Below, in pieces: positions 24,996 to 33,504 of a DNA stretch of 64,000 nucleotides. The notes beneath the pieces were generated by a model. It was not told where the DNA came from and made no database searches. It worked only from the letters and a program-made list of their open reading frames with translations. Source of the DNA: Paraburkholderia tropica (GTDB lineage Bacteria > Pseudomonadota > Gammaproteobacteria > Burkholderiales > Burkholderiaceae); NCBI RefSeq assembly GCF_914484835.1, contig NZ_CAJZAR010000095.1, positions 1 to 64,000 of the forward strand. The letters run 5' to 3'. The position numbers were made by a program, and so were the translations under genes. Within the stretch, counting starts at the first letter, position 1; each line of letters starts with the position of its first letter.

Positions 24996-25724
24996 TTACC
25001 CGTGGTGCCTGTACAAATGATGTTGAAGAATATAGTCCCACACTGGCGCGGGAATCTTTTCGGCGATGTCGCCGGCGCGTTGCCGCGCCGCCACGCAGGC
25101 GGCGATATCGCGCCGGATTTCGGTCGCCGAGACGTCGAGTGCGAGCGTGTCGTCGATCAGCAGATGGCCGTTCGGCGTGCTCGCGAGCGTGGCTGCGCCG
25201 GCGCGGCGCGCGGCCACTTCGGCGGCCACGTCGGCGGGCAGCGCCGCGAAATCGAAGCCGGGGCGGCTCGCCACGCCCAGATGCGCGAGCGCGAACAGCT
25301 CGCGCCATTCGTGCCACGAATCCAGATGCAGCAGTTGATCCGCGCCCATCAGCAGCGTGAGCGCGGCCTGTGTGTTGCTGACGCCGTTCGCGTCGGACTT
25401 CGCACGCCAGCGGCGCAGCGTTTCGACCGTGTAGGTCGGGCCGTCGTGCTCGATCTCGTCGGTGTCGACCGTGACCGTCACGCCCGGCAGCGCGAGCGTG
25501 GCGGCGGCGGCGCGCGTCATCGCGAGCCGGTGCTCGGCGGGCGTCACGCCGGGCTTTTGCCACGGCTGGCCCGCGGGCAGCAGAATCAGCTCGGTCAGGC
25601 CGAGCACGCGCGCGAAATGGCGCGCGAGCGCCAGATGGCCCGCGTGGATCGGGTCGAAGGTGCCGCCGAGCAGGCCGACGCGCCGTGCGAGCGCGTGAGC
25701 CGGGGCGATGAACGCTTGCGTCAC
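24996..25724 (-). CDS. nadD: Nicotinate-nucleotide adenylyltransferase NadD
   Basis: 242 residues. It adenylates nicotinate mononucleotide in NAD synthesis. The nucleotidylyltransferase HxGH motif is in GGTFDPIHAGHLALA (about residues 20-34) and the C-terminal signature is VSATEIRRDI. The start is GTG at 25724 (TQAFIAPAHALARR), four bases after the hemF stop. It forms a tight unit with rsfS, a conserved neighbourhood. Confidence 0.95.
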   Translation of the reverse strand: MTQAFIAPAHALARRVGLLGGTFDPIHAGHLALARHFARVLGLTELILLPAGQPWQKPGVTPAEHRLAMTRAAAATLALPGVTVTVDTDEIEHDGPTYTVETLRRWRAKSDANGVSNTQAALTLLMGADQLLHLDSWHEWRELFALAHLGVASRPGFDFAALPADVAAEVAARRAGAATLASTPNGHLLIDDTLALDVSATEIRRDIAACVAARQRAGDIAEKIPAPVWDYILQHHLYRHHG

Positions 25725-25728
25725 GGTG

Positions 25729-26676
25729 TCAGATCCAGTCGCGCACGGGCAGGAAGTCGGTGTAGAGGCGCGCTTCCGGCGTGCCCGCTTCCGGCTCCCA
25801 GTCGTAGCGCCAGCTCGCGCCGGGCGGCATCGACATCAGGATCGATTCGGTGCGGCCGCCGCTTTGCAGGCCGAAATGCGTGCCGCGGTCCCAGACGAGG
25901 TTGAATTCGACATAGCGGCCGCGCCGGTACGCCTGGAATTCGCGCTCGGCCTCGCCGTAGGGCAGGGTGCGGCGTTTTTCGATGATCGGCAGATACGCCT
26001 TCAGGAAGCCTTCGCCGACGCTCTTGAGCATCGCGAACGCCTGCTCGAAGCCGCCTTCGGCGTAGTCGTCGAAGAAGATGCCGCCCACGCCGCGCGCCTC
26101 GTTGCGGTGCTTCAGGAAGAAGTACTCGTCGCACCATTGCTTGAAGCGCGGATACAGATCCGCGCCGTAGGGCGCGAGCGCGTCGCGGCAGACGCGGTGG
26201 AAATGCTGCGCGTCTTCCTCGAAGCCGTAATACGGTGTCAGATCCATGCCGCCGCCGAACCAGAACACAGGCGCTTCGCCGGACTTGGTGGCCATCAGCA
26301 GGCGCACGTTCATGTGCACGGTCGGGCAGTACGGATTGCGCGGATGCAGCACGAGCGAGACGCCCATCGCCTCGAAGCCGCGTCCGGCGAGCTGCGAGCG
26401 CGCCGCCGTGGCCGAGGGCGGCAGCGCGTCGCCTTGCACGTCCGAGAAGCCGATGCCGCCGCGCTCGAAGAACTGGCCGTTCTCGATGATGCGCGTGCAG
26501 CCGCCGCCGCGCAGCTTTTCGCCGGGCGCGCGCTGCCAGGCGTCGGTCGCGAAGGGCGTGCCGTCGAAGGCGCCGAGCGTGTCGGCGATCTGCGTCTGCA
26601 GGCCCGCGAGCCAGGCGCGTACTGCCGCGCTATCGGGCGTGGCGCCGGTCTGGCCAGTCTGAATCGGTTCGTTCAT
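25729..26676 (-). CDS. hemF: Oxygen-dependent coproporphyrinogen III oxidase HemF
   Basis: 315 residues. It decarboxylates two propionate groups of coproporphyrinogen III to give protoporphyrinogen IX in haem synthesis. Family hallmarks: GGGCTRIIENGQFFERGG, LHPRNPYCPTVHMN, WFGGGMDLTPYYGFEEDA, FFLKHRNEARGVGGIFFDD and ESILMSMPP near the end. ATG 26676 (MNEPIQTGQ) is used; upstream in-frame sequence is arginine-rich spacer. It heads the tightly spaced part of the minus-strand series. Confidence 0.97.
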   Translation of the reverse strand: MNEPIQTGQTGATPDSAAVRAWLAGLQTQIADTLGAFDGTPFATDAWQRAPGEKLRGGGCTRIIENGQFFERGGIGFSDVQGDALPPSATAARSQLAGRGFEAMGVSLVLHPRNPYCPTVHMNVRLLMATKSGEAPVFWFGGGMDLTPYYGFEEDAQHFHRVCRDALAPYGADLYPRFKQWCDEYFFLKHRNEARGVGGIFFDDYAEGGFEQAFAMLKSVGEGFLKAYLPIIEKRRTLPYGEAEREFQAYRRGRYVEFNLVWDRGTHFGLQSGGRTESILMSMPPGASWRYDWEPEAGTPEARLYTDFLPVRDWI

Positions 26677-26988
26677 CGGTGCTGAAGGGTGGTGCCGGCC
26701 TGGGGCCGGACAGTGCCGCGCCATGCCGCGCGGGTGTCTGGACGCTGCGTTGGCCAAGCCGCCAGGGCGGGGCCGCCGATAAGCGGCAGTGTAGCGCCGC
26801 CGCCGCCTGGCTTCGAGGCCCGTCCGCGCCGACGCCACAGGCGAAGAGGCAACGGACGTCGAAACGGCGGGGCCGACGGGACGACAGGCGCGGCGGCACG
26901 AAAGGGCCAGATAGCGCACGGGCGCCGCAAGGCGCCCGCCGTCGAGACGCGGCGCGCGAGCCGTGGCCCGCGCGCCGCGCGTGCTGCC
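26677..26988. other. Spacer between purD and hemF
   Basis: 312 bases of very G+C-rich sequence. No gene, clear terminator or consensus promoter was recognised; open frames here have arginine/alanine-rich composition typical of non-coding G+C-rich DNA. Confidence 0.6.
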
Positions 26989-28263
26989 TTACTGCTTGCG
27001 CCCTGCGGCGCGGTAGCCGATGTCGTGGCGATACTGCATGCCGTCGAACGAGATGCGGTTCACCGTCTCGTAGGCCACGTTCTGCGCGCTGCGCACCGAG
27101 TCGGCGAGGCCGACCACGCACAGCACCCGGCCGCCCGCCGTCACCAGCTTGCCGTCGACGAGCTGCGTGCCCGCGTGGAAGGTGACCGAGTCGTCGGTTT
27201 CCGCCGGGATTTCGCTGATGCGATCGCCCTTGCGCGGCGTTTCCGGGTAGTTGTACGCGGCCAGCACCACGCCCAGCGCGGTGCGGCGGTCCCATTCCAG
27301 CTCGACCTGATTGAGCGTGCCGGCGATGGCGTGCTCGACGACCTTCGAGAAGTCGCCCTTCAGGCGCGCCATGATCGGCTGCGTTTCCGGGTCGCCCATG
27401 CGGCAGTTGAATTCGAGCGTCTTCGGGTTGCCTTGCGCGTCGATCATCAGACCGGCGTACAGGAAGCCCGTGTAACGGATGCCTTCCTTCTCCATGCCCG
27501 CCACCGTCGGCAGGATGATTTCGCGCATCACGCGTGCGTGCAGCTGCGGCGTGACGATCGGCGCGGGCGAGTAGGCGCCCATGCCGCCCGTGTTCGGGCC
27601 CTGATCGCCGTCCTGCAGACGCTTGTGGTCCTGGCTCGACGCCAGCGCCAGCACGTGCTTGCCGTCGACCATGACGATGAAGCTCGCTTCCTCGCCCGCG
27701 AGGAATTCCTCGATCACGACGCGCGCGCCGGCGTCGCCGAGCTTGTTGTCGGCGAGCATCGAATCGATCGCCTGATGCGCTTCTTCCAGCGACATCGCCA
27801 CGACCACGCCCTTGCCCGCAGCGAGGCCGTCGGCCTTGATGACGATGGGCGCGCCGTGCTGATCGACGTAGGCGTGCGCGGCCGTCGCGTCGGCGAAGGT
27901 CTCGTACGCGGCGGTCGGAATGTTGTGGCGCTTCATGAACGCCTTCGCGAAGTCCTTCGAGCTTTCGAGCTGAGCGGCTTCCTTGCTCGGGCCGAACACC
28001 TTCAGACCGCGCGAGCGGAAGACGTTGACGATGCCCGCGGCGAGCGGTGCTTCCGGGCCGACCACGGTGAGCGCCACCTGTTCGCGCTCGGCGAAATCGG
28101 CGAGCTCGTTGATGTCCGTGATGTCGACATTGGCGAGCCGCTCGTCCTGCGCGGTGCCGCCGTTGCCCGGTGCGACGTAGACGAGCTGCACGCGCGGCGA
28201 CTGGGCGAGTTTCCACGCCAGCGCATGTTCGCGGCCGCCAGAACCGACGACGAGTAACTTCAT
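26989..28263 (-). CDS. purD: Phosphoribosylamine-glycine ligase PurD
   Basis: 424 residues. It joins phosphoribosylamine and glycine using ATP in purine synthesis. Start MKLLVVGSGGREHALAWKLA, ATP-grasp elements PIVIKADGLAAGKGVVVA and FLAGEEASFIVMVDG, then DHKRLQDGDQGPNTGGMGAY and FNCRMGDPETQ, all diagnostic. ATG 28263. It lies 108 bases downstream of yebC on the same strand. Confidence 0.97.
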   Translation of the reverse strand: MKLLVVGSGGREHALAWKLAQSPRVQLVYVAPGNGGTAQDERLANVDITDINELADFAEREQVALTVVGPEAPLAAGIVNVFRSRGLKVFGPSKEAAQLESSKDFAKAFMKRHNIPTAAYETFADATAAHAYVDQHGAPIVIKADGLAAGKGVVVAMSLEEAHQAIDSMLADNKLGDAGARVVIEEFLAGEEASFIVMVDGKHVLALASSQDHKRLQDGDQGPNTGGMGAYSPAPIVTPQLHARVMREIILPTVAGMEKEGIRYTGFLYAGLMIDAQGNPKTLEFNCRMGDPETQPIMARLKGDFSKVVEHAIAGTLNQVELEWDRRTALGVVLAAYNYPETPRKGDRISEIPAETDDSVTFHAGTQLVDGKLVTAGGRVLCVVGLADSVRSAQNVAYETVNRISFDGMQYRHDIGYRAAGRKQ

Positions 28264-28371
28264 GTAAATCCCCGAAAGACCAGAACCAGAAACAGTTGCG
28301 GCTGGCGCGACCTGCGCCAGCCGTGGAATTCGCGTGAGGGCGCGGGGCTGCCCGCGCCCGCGCCGATGCCG

Positions 28372-29100
28372 TTATTCGTCGGCGATCGACGCGTTGGTGT
28401 ACACCTCCTGGACGTCGTCCAGGTTTTCGAGCGCGTCGAGCAGCTTCTGCATCTTCACGGCGTCGTCGCCGGTGAACTCGACTTCGGTCTGCGGCTTCAT
28501 CGTGACTTCGGCCACTTCGGCCTTGAAGCCCGCGGCTTCCAGCGCGTCCTTGACCTTCTGGAAGTCGTTCGGCGGGCAGACCACTTCGATACTGCCGTCG
28601 TCGTTCGTCACGACGTCGTCGGCGCCCGCTTCGAGCGCGGCGTCCATCAGCTTGTCTTCGGGCGTGCCCGGCGCGAACACGAACTGGCCGATGTGATCGA
28701 ACATGAACGACACCGAGCCGTCCGTGCCCATGTTGCCGCCGAACTTCGAGAATGCGTGGCGCACTTCCGCGACCGTGCGGGTGCGGTTGTCGGTCATGGT
28801 GTCGACGATGACCGCCGCGCCGCCGATGCCGTAGCCTTCGTAGCGGATTTCTTCGTAGTTCGCGCCGTCGACGCCACCCACGCCGCGCTGGATCGCGCGG
28901 TTGATGTTGTCCTTGGGCATGTTCGCGTCATAGGCCTTGTCGACGGCCAGACGCAGACGCGGGTTCGAGTCGATTTCGCCCCCGCCCATGCGCGCCGCCA
29001 CCTGGATTTCCTTGATGAGCCGCGTCCAGACCTTGCCGCGCTTGGCATCAGCCGCGGCTTTCTTGTGTTTGATGTTGGCCCATTTCGAATGACCCGCCAT
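28372..29100 (-). CDS. YebC/PmpR-family protein
   Basis: 242 residues. The start MAGHSKWANIKHKKAAADAK is the family signature, followed by DNINRAIQRGVG and the YEGYGIGGAAVIVDTMTDN region; three domains are covered. YebC proteins act as regulators and, by recent work, also help translation of proline-rich stretches. Sequence alone does not separate YebC I from YebC II. ATG 29100 has an AGAAAGGT site upstream. It precedes purD. Confidence 0.95.
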   Translation of the reverse strand: MAGHSKWANIKHKKAAADAKRGKVWTRLIKEIQVAARMGGGEIDSNPRLRLAVDKAYDANMPKDNINRAIQRGVGGVDGANYEEIRYEGYGIGGAAVIVDTMTDNRTRTVAEVRHAFSKFGGNMGTDGSVSFMFDHIGQFVFAPGTPEDKLMDAALEAGADDVVTNDDGSIEVVCPPNDFQKVKDALEAAGFKAEVAEVTMKPQTEVEFTGDDAVKMQKLLDALENLDDVQEVYTNASIADE

Positions 29101-29699
29101 ACCTTTCTCCGTCGCACGCTCCGCGCGTGCATGGTGCTAGTGCAGTTGTCGTTGCTGCGTGTCGATGCCGCAGTGCTCAATGCTCAATACGATTGCCGGG
29201 CGCGGGCTCGCGCTGTCGAGCGGCGTGGCCGGTGTGCCCTTGAGTGTCTTGTCCGCCCTGGGTGGCTGGCGCCGAGGCGCCGATCGTTTCCGATCGTCCG
29301 GTTCAACGCGTTCGAGGCGTCCGGCGTGCACGGCTCACGCGTGCGGGACCGGCTTCCGGTGCGCGCGCTGGGGCGCATCGGGCGTGCATCGGTTCCGTCG
29401 CAGGTGGCGCCGCGTGCGGGACCGGCCGTGCTTCGGACCGTCGCGACCGTCAGGTGGATCTGAATTTTATCACGGCGGGACCCGTCGGCTTCGCCCGTCG
29501 CTGCGATTGCGCGCGTCGCGCGGGTCGTGATCGGCTGGCTGGGTGGAGCGGGTGAGGAATCGGCCGGGCCGGGCAGGGCGGATGGAAACGGGGTCAGGCG
29601 GGAAGCGCGGCAGGGAGCGAGGCGGGGAGTGCGGCAGGGCGGCCGGGCCCGGACGCGCGGTAACCGCCCGCGCGCCCGGCCCGGCCGCCCGGGTGCGTC
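29101..29699. other. 599-base gene-free spacer between yebC and upp
   Basis: No gene is supported. A TAAAAT -10 candidate for yebC lies on the minus strand at about 29466-29471, which would give a leader near 360 bases. Positions 29555-29650 are a purine-rich, G-run-rich tract on the plus strand (many GGG runs), and an inverted repeat occupies 29637-29690. Confidence 0.5.
29637..29690. repeat. 13-base inverted repeat just downstream of upp
   Basis: GGGCGGCCGGGCC (29637-29649) pairs perfectly with GGCCCGGCCGCCC (29678-29690). It starts ten bases after the upp stop on the minus strand. No T-run follows in either direction, so it is a stable mRNA 3' hairpin rather than a standard intrinsic terminator. 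Confidence 0.75.
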
Positions 29700-30350
29700 T
29701 TAGTTCTTGGTGCCGAACAGGCGGTCGCCGGCGTCGCCGAGACCCGGGATGATGTACGCGTGGCTGTCGAGGTGCGAATCGAGCGAGGCCACGTAGAGCT
29801 TCACGTCCGGGTGCGCCTTCTGGAACACGTCGACGCCCTCGGGCGCGGCCACCAGCGCGAGGAACAGGATGCGCTCGCCGGGCACGCCGCGGCGCTTGAG
29901 CACGTCGATGGCATGCGCCGCCGAGTAGCCCGTGGCGACCATCGGATCGCAGAGGATGAAGGTGCGGTCTTCCAGATCCGGCAGGCGCACGAGGTATTCG
30001 ACCGGACGGTGGTCGTCGGCGCGATAGACGCCGATATGGCCCACGCGCGCCGACGGCACCAGTTCGAGCAGGCCGTCGGACATGCCCACGCCCGCGCGCA
30101 GCACCGGCACGATCGCCAGCTTCTTGCCGGCGATGACCGGCGCGTCGACTTCGACGAGCGGCGTCTGCACGCGGCGCGACGCGACCGGCAGGTCGCGCGT
30201 GATTTCATAGCCCATCAGCAGCGTGATTTCGCGCAGCAGCTCGCGGAACGTGCGCGTGGACGTGTCCTTGTCGCGCATGTGGGTGAGCTTGTGCTGGATC
30301 AGCGGGTGATCGAGGATGAAGAGATTCGGAAAACGGCTGTCCTGTTTCAT
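29700..30350 (-). CDS. upp: Uracil phosphoribosyltransferase
   Basis: 216 residues. It salvages uracil to UMP using PRPP. Seen: FPNLFILDHPLIQHKLTHMR, ITRDLP, PVLRAGVGMSDGLLELVPSA, and the PRPP-binding loop ILCDPMVATGYSA; the C-terminal uracil site is YIIPGLGDAGDRLFGT. ATG 30350 (MKQDSRFPN). TATACT on the minus strand at 30440-30435 is a -10 candidate. It is divergent from the SDR gene to its right. Confidence 0.96.
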   Translation of the reverse strand: MKQDSRFPNLFILDHPLIQHKLTHMRDKDTSTRTFRELLREITLLMGYEITRDLPVASRRVQTPLVEVDAPVIAGKKLAIVPVLRAGVGMSDGLLELVPSARVGHIGVYRADDHRPVEYLVRLPDLEDRTFILCDPMVATGYSAAHAIDVLKRRGVPGERILFLALVAAPEGVDVFQKAHPDVKLYVASLDSHLDSHAYIIPGLGDAGDRLFGTKN

Positions 30351-30713
30351 GGCGGGGCGCACAAGGCTGCAAGGGATATCGGGGGCGGCGGACGGCGGCA
30401 TCCGGGGATCGGGCCCATCCGCGCTACAGCCGCAAGTATACGGGAACGGCGCGGGGAATCACGCGCGAATGCCTGGTCGCCGTCGCTCCGATGCGTGCTC
30501 GCCGCCTGGCCGCCGCACGGCCCCTGACGGTTCCCGACGGTTCCCGACCGCTCGCGCCAGCCGCCCGCCGACGCCCCGGATCGAAGCCGCGTCCCACGCG
30601 CGCGGCGCGATTCTTCTAGAATCGCAAAAATCGGACGCGGACATCGGCGCAGGTTTGCCGTCATGCCGCCGTCACGGATCGTTCATGCAGGCACGCAAAG
30701 AGGACACAAGAAG
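30351..30713. other. Divergent promoter spacer between upp and the SDR gene
   Basis: 363 bases, no gene. It contains the upp -10 candidate (30435-30440, minus strand) and a 7-base-arm inverted repeat, GCGATTC-TTCTA-GAATCGC (30607-30625), which includes TAGAAT, a possible plus-strand -10, and may be an operator for the SDR gene. Confidence 0.45.
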
Positions 30714-31493
30714 ATGGACATGGGCATCGCAGGACGCAGCGCGCTGGTGTGCGCGGCGAGCAAGGGACTGGGGCGCGGCTGCGCCGAGGCGCTCGCCGCC
30801 GAAGGCGTGAACGTGACGATCGTCGCGCGCACGGCGCAGACGCTCGAGGAAACCGCCGCGCAGATCCGCGCCGCGACGGGCGTGGAGGTCAAGGCCGTGG
30901 CCTGCGACATCACCACCGAAGCGGGCCGCGCCGCCGCGCTGGCGGCGTGTCCGTCGCCGGATATTCTCGTGAACAATGCGGGCGGCCCGCCGGCGGGCGA
31001 CTTCCGCAGCTACACGCACGAGCAGTGGATCGCCGCGCTCGAGGCGAACATGCTCACGCCGATCGCGCTGATCCAGGCCACCATCGACGGCATGAGCGCG
31101 CGCGGCTTCGGGCGCATCGTCAACATCACGAGTTCCTCGGTGAAGGCGCCGATCGACGTGCTCGGCCTGTCGAACGGCGCGCGCTCGGGGCTCACGGGCT
31201 TCGTCGCGGGCGTGGCGCGCCAGGTCGCGAGCACCGGCGTGACGATCAACAACCTGCTGCCGGGCGCGTTCGACACCGACCGCATCCGCGCGACCATCGT
31301 CGCCCAGTCGCAGAAGCAGAATCTCTCGCTCGACGAAGTGCGCGCGCGCCGCGTGAAGTCGATTCCGGTCGGCCGCTTCGGCACGCCCGACGAATTCGGC
31401 CGCGCCTGTGCGTTCCTGTGCAGCGTGCACGCGGGCTACATCACCGGACAGAACTGGCTGATCGACGGCGGCGCTTACCCAGGCACGTACTGA
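30714..31493 (+). CDS. Short-chain dehydrogenase/reductase
   Basis: 259 residues, classical SDR length. Its cofactor loop reads CAASKGLGRGCAEAL, a variant of TGxxxGIG in which the first glycine region is CAAS; the NNAGG motif and catalytic Ser in ITSSSVKAP are present. The usual YxxxK is replaced: the expected Tyr position reads LSNGARSGL, so the catalytic Tyr/Lys pair is not conserved. This matches a known SDR subgroup often labelled 3-oxoacyl-ACP reductase-like with NNLLPG and GAFDTDRIR segments. The substrate is unknown. ATG 30714 follows AGAGGACAC. mgsA and a quinone oxidoreductase gene follow on the same strand. Confidence 0.8.
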   Translation: MDMGIAGRSALVCAASKGLGRGCAEALAAEGVNVTIVARTAQTLEETAAQIRAATGVEVKAVACDITTEAGRAAALAACPSPDILVNNAGGPPAGDFRSYTHEQWIAALEANMLTPIALIQATIDGMSARGFGRIVNITSSSVKAPIDVLGLSNGARSGLTGFVAGVARQVASTGVTINNLLPGAFDTDRIRATIVAQSQKQNLSLDEVRARRVKSIPVGRFGTPDEFGRACAFLCSVHAGYITGQNWLIDGGAYPGTY

Positions 31494-31599
31494 GCGGGCA
31501 CGTAGTGAGTGAACGCGCTTCGTGCGCGTTCGACCCGCCGATCGACCCCGTAGCGACCTTTTCACCACCCCCAAGACGAACACCAAGGAGCAGAAGGCC

Positions 31600-31989
31600 A
31601 TGCCCACCCGCGTCGCGCTGATCGCGCATGACCACAAGAAGGACGACATCGTCCGGCTGACCGGCGAATACGTCGACACGCTGCGCCGTTGCGCGCTGCT
31701 CGCCACCGGCACGACCGGCGGCCGCATCGAGGCGGCGCACGGCCTGAACGTCGAGCGCATGCTGTCCGGTCCGCACGGCGGCGACCTGCAGATCGGCTCG
31801 CAACTGGCCGAGGGCAAGGTCGACGTGGTGATCTTCCTGCGCGACCCGATGACCCCGCAGCCGCACGAACCCGACATCAACGCACTGGTGCGCGCCTGCG
31901 ACGTGCACGACGTGCCGTGCGCGACCAACATCTCGACCGCGCGCATGATTCTCGACGTGCTCACGCTGCGCATGAAGGACGTGGTCTGA
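31600..31989 (+). CDS. mgsA: Methylglyoxal synthase
   Basis: 129 residues. It converts dihydroxyacetone phosphate to methylglyoxal and phosphate, a bypass of lower glycolysis when phosphate is low or sugar phosphates pile up. Seen: LIAHDHKKDD at the start, phosphate-binding ATGTTGGRI, the LSGPHGGDLQIG loop and FLRDPMTPQPHEPDI; these are invariant in the family. ATG 31600 is preceded by AAGGAG at 31585-31590. It is between two oxidoreductase genes; the downstream quinone oxidoreductase starts 67 bases on. Confidence 0.95.
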   Translation: MPTRVALIAHDHKKDDIVRLTGEYVDTLRRCALLATGTTGGRIEAAHGLNVERMLSGPHGGDLQIGSQLAEGKVDVVIFLRDPMTPQPHEPDINALVRACDVHDVPCATNISTARMILDVLTLRMKDVV

Positions 31990-32056
31990 GCGGCGCGCCG
32001 CGCGCGCAGACTGAACAGATCGAATCCGACTTTTGCACGACTCAAGGAGACATGAG

Positions 32057-33031
32057 ATGAGCAAGGCAATCCGATACGACAAGGCCGGCGGCCCCGACGT
32101 CATGAAGTGGGTGGACGTCGAAGTGGGCGAGCCGGGCGAGGGCGAGATCCGCGTGAAGCAGACCGCCTGCGGACTCAACTATATCGACGTGTATTTCCGC
32201 ACCGGTCTCTATCCGCAGCCGCTGCCCGCCGGTCTGGGCATGGAAGCGGCGGGCGAGGTGACGGCGGTGGGCGCGGGCGTGACGAGCGTGAAGGTGGGCG
32301 AGCGCATCGCCTATGTCGCGCGTCCGCCGGGCGCGTATGCGCAGGAGCGCGTGCTGCGCGCCGATCAGGTGATTAGCGTGCCCGATTCGATCAGCGATGA
32401 GCAGGCCGCCTCGCTCATGCTGCAAGGCCTGACCGCGCAATACCTGCTGCGCCGCACGTATCGCGTGAAGGCCGGCGACACGATCCTGATCTCGGCGGCG
32501 GCGGGCGGCGTGGGCCTCATCGTCTGCCAGTGGGCGAAGGCGCTGGGCGCGACCGTGATCGGCACTGTGGGCTCGGACGAGAAGGCCGAGATCGCGAAGG
32601 CGCACGGCTGCGATCACCCGATCGTCTACACGCGCGAGGACTTCACGGCGCGCGTGCGCGAGATCACGAACGGCGCGGGCGTGCCTGTGGTCTACGACTC
32701 GATCGGCAAGGACACGTACACGAAGTCGCTCGACTGCCTCGCGCCGCTGGGCATGTTCGTGAGCTTCGGCAATGCGTCGGGGCCGCTGCCGCCGATCGAT
32801 TCGTCGGAGTTCGCGGGACGCGGCTCGCTGTTCTTCACGCGTCCGACCTTGTTCACCTATATCGCCAAACGCGCCGACTATGAAGCGATGGCGGCCGAGC
32901 TGTTCGAGGTGGTCGCGTCGGGCAAGGTGAAGACGTCGATCAACCAGCGTTATGCGCTCCAGGACGTGGGCCAGGCGCACACCGATCTCGAAGCGCGCCG
33001 CACCACGGGCTCGACGATTCTGCTGCCGTAA
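32057..33031 (+). CDS. Zinc-independent quinone oxidoreductase (QOR family)
   Basis: 324 residues, medium-chain reductase superfamily. Seen: LNYIDVYFRTGLYPQPLP, the PPGAYAQ(E) stretch, QGLTAQYLLRRTY and the NADPH loop SAAAGGVGLIVCQWAKALGA. Zinc ligands of alcohol dehydrogenases are absent, typical of QorA, which reduces quinones or enones with NADPH. ATG 32057 follows AAGGAGACATGAG. It is the last of three codirectional genes and ends in a strong terminator. Confidence 0.9.
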   Translation: MSKAIRYDKAGGPDVMKWVDVEVGEPGEGEIRVKQTACGLNYIDVYFRTGLYPQPLPAGLGMEAAGEVTAVGAGVTSVKVGERIAYVARPPGAYAQERVLRADQVISVPDSISDEQAASLMLQGLTAQYLLRRTYRVKAGDTILISAAAGGVGLIVCQWAKALGATVIGTVGSDEKAEIAKAHGCDHPIVYTREDFTARVREITNGAGVPVVYDSIGKDTYTKSLDCLAPLGMFVSFGNASGPLPPIDSSEFAGRGSLFFTRPTLFTYIAKRADYEAMAAELFEVVASGKVKTSINQRYALQDVGQAHTDLEARRTTGSTILLP

Positions 33032-33067
33032 AGACGCCGTTTAGTTCCGGCGTATTCAGCCTGAAAC

Positions 33068-33099
33068 AAGGCGCGCATGCCCGCCATGCGCGCCTTTTT
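33068..33099 (+). terminator. Rho-independent terminator after the quinone oxidoreductase gene
   Basis: AAGGCGCGCATG, 5-base loop, CATGCGCGCCTTTTT: a 12-base stem ending in a T-run, 37 bases after the stop at 33031. Confidence 0.93.
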
Positions 33100-33289
33100 G
33101 TTTGCCTTTTACTTCCCGCCCGATTCGCCGCACCGGCCGCTGCGCCTTTGCCTGCAAGCCGGTGCGCGCGCATGCGCATACCGATGCGCCCCGCGTTTAC
33201 GCGTTTTTTATACGCACGCCCCAAGCTTTGATCCGGATTTAACGCGATAAACCGTACCTTACCGCCATCCATCAATGGAGAACACGACA

Positions 33290-33415
33290 ATGGATGTGCT
33301 GTATATCGGGGGGCTGGCGGCCTTCGCCGCGCTCATTTATGCATTGATCGCCGGCTGCGAGAAGCTCATGCAGTATCGCCGCGCCGATCAGGGCGTGAAG
33401 GGAGTGCGCTCATGA
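33290..33415 (+). CDS. Small membrane protein at the head of the kdp operon
   Basis: 41 residues: MDVLYIGGLAAFAALIYALI forms one membrane helix, followed by GCEKLMQYRRADQGVKGVRS, a basic cytoplasmic tail. ATG 33290 has GGAGAACACGACA upstream. Its TGA overlaps the kdpF ATG (ATGA at 33412-33415), so the two are translationally coupled. It resembles KdpF in size and topology but is a separate gene. Short genes at this spot occur in other Burkholderiaceae kdp operons by my recollection, usually unnamed. The spacer before it (33100-33289) is A+T-richer than its surroundings, with TTTTTTATACG at about 33204-33214, and should hold the KdpE-controlled promoter. Confidence 0.75.
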   Translation: MDVLYIGGLAAFAALIYALIAGCEKLMQYRRADQGVKGVRS

Positions 33416-33504
33416 ACTGGATTTTCTGGTTGTCGGGGGCGGCGACGCTGTTGCTGTTCGTCTATCTCGTCCATGCGCTGCTGCGCGCGGAGGATATCGA
33501 ATGA
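33412..33504 (+). CDS. kdpF: Potassium-transporting ATPase subunit KdpF
   Basis: 30 residues, one hydrophobic helix (WIFWLSGAATLLLFVYLVHA) ending LLRAEDIE, which is the KdpF pattern. KdpF stabilises the KdpABC complex and sits against KdpA like a lipid. Its start overlaps the upstream small gene and its TGA overlaps the kdpA ATG (33501), both by four bases, giving tight coupling. Confidence 0.9.
   Translation: MNWIFWLSGAATLLLFVYLVHALLRAEDIE

Noticed and set aside
29637..29690. Intrinsic terminator for upp
   Set aside because: The stem is strong but no T-run follows in the direction of transcription; recorded as an inverted repeat instead.
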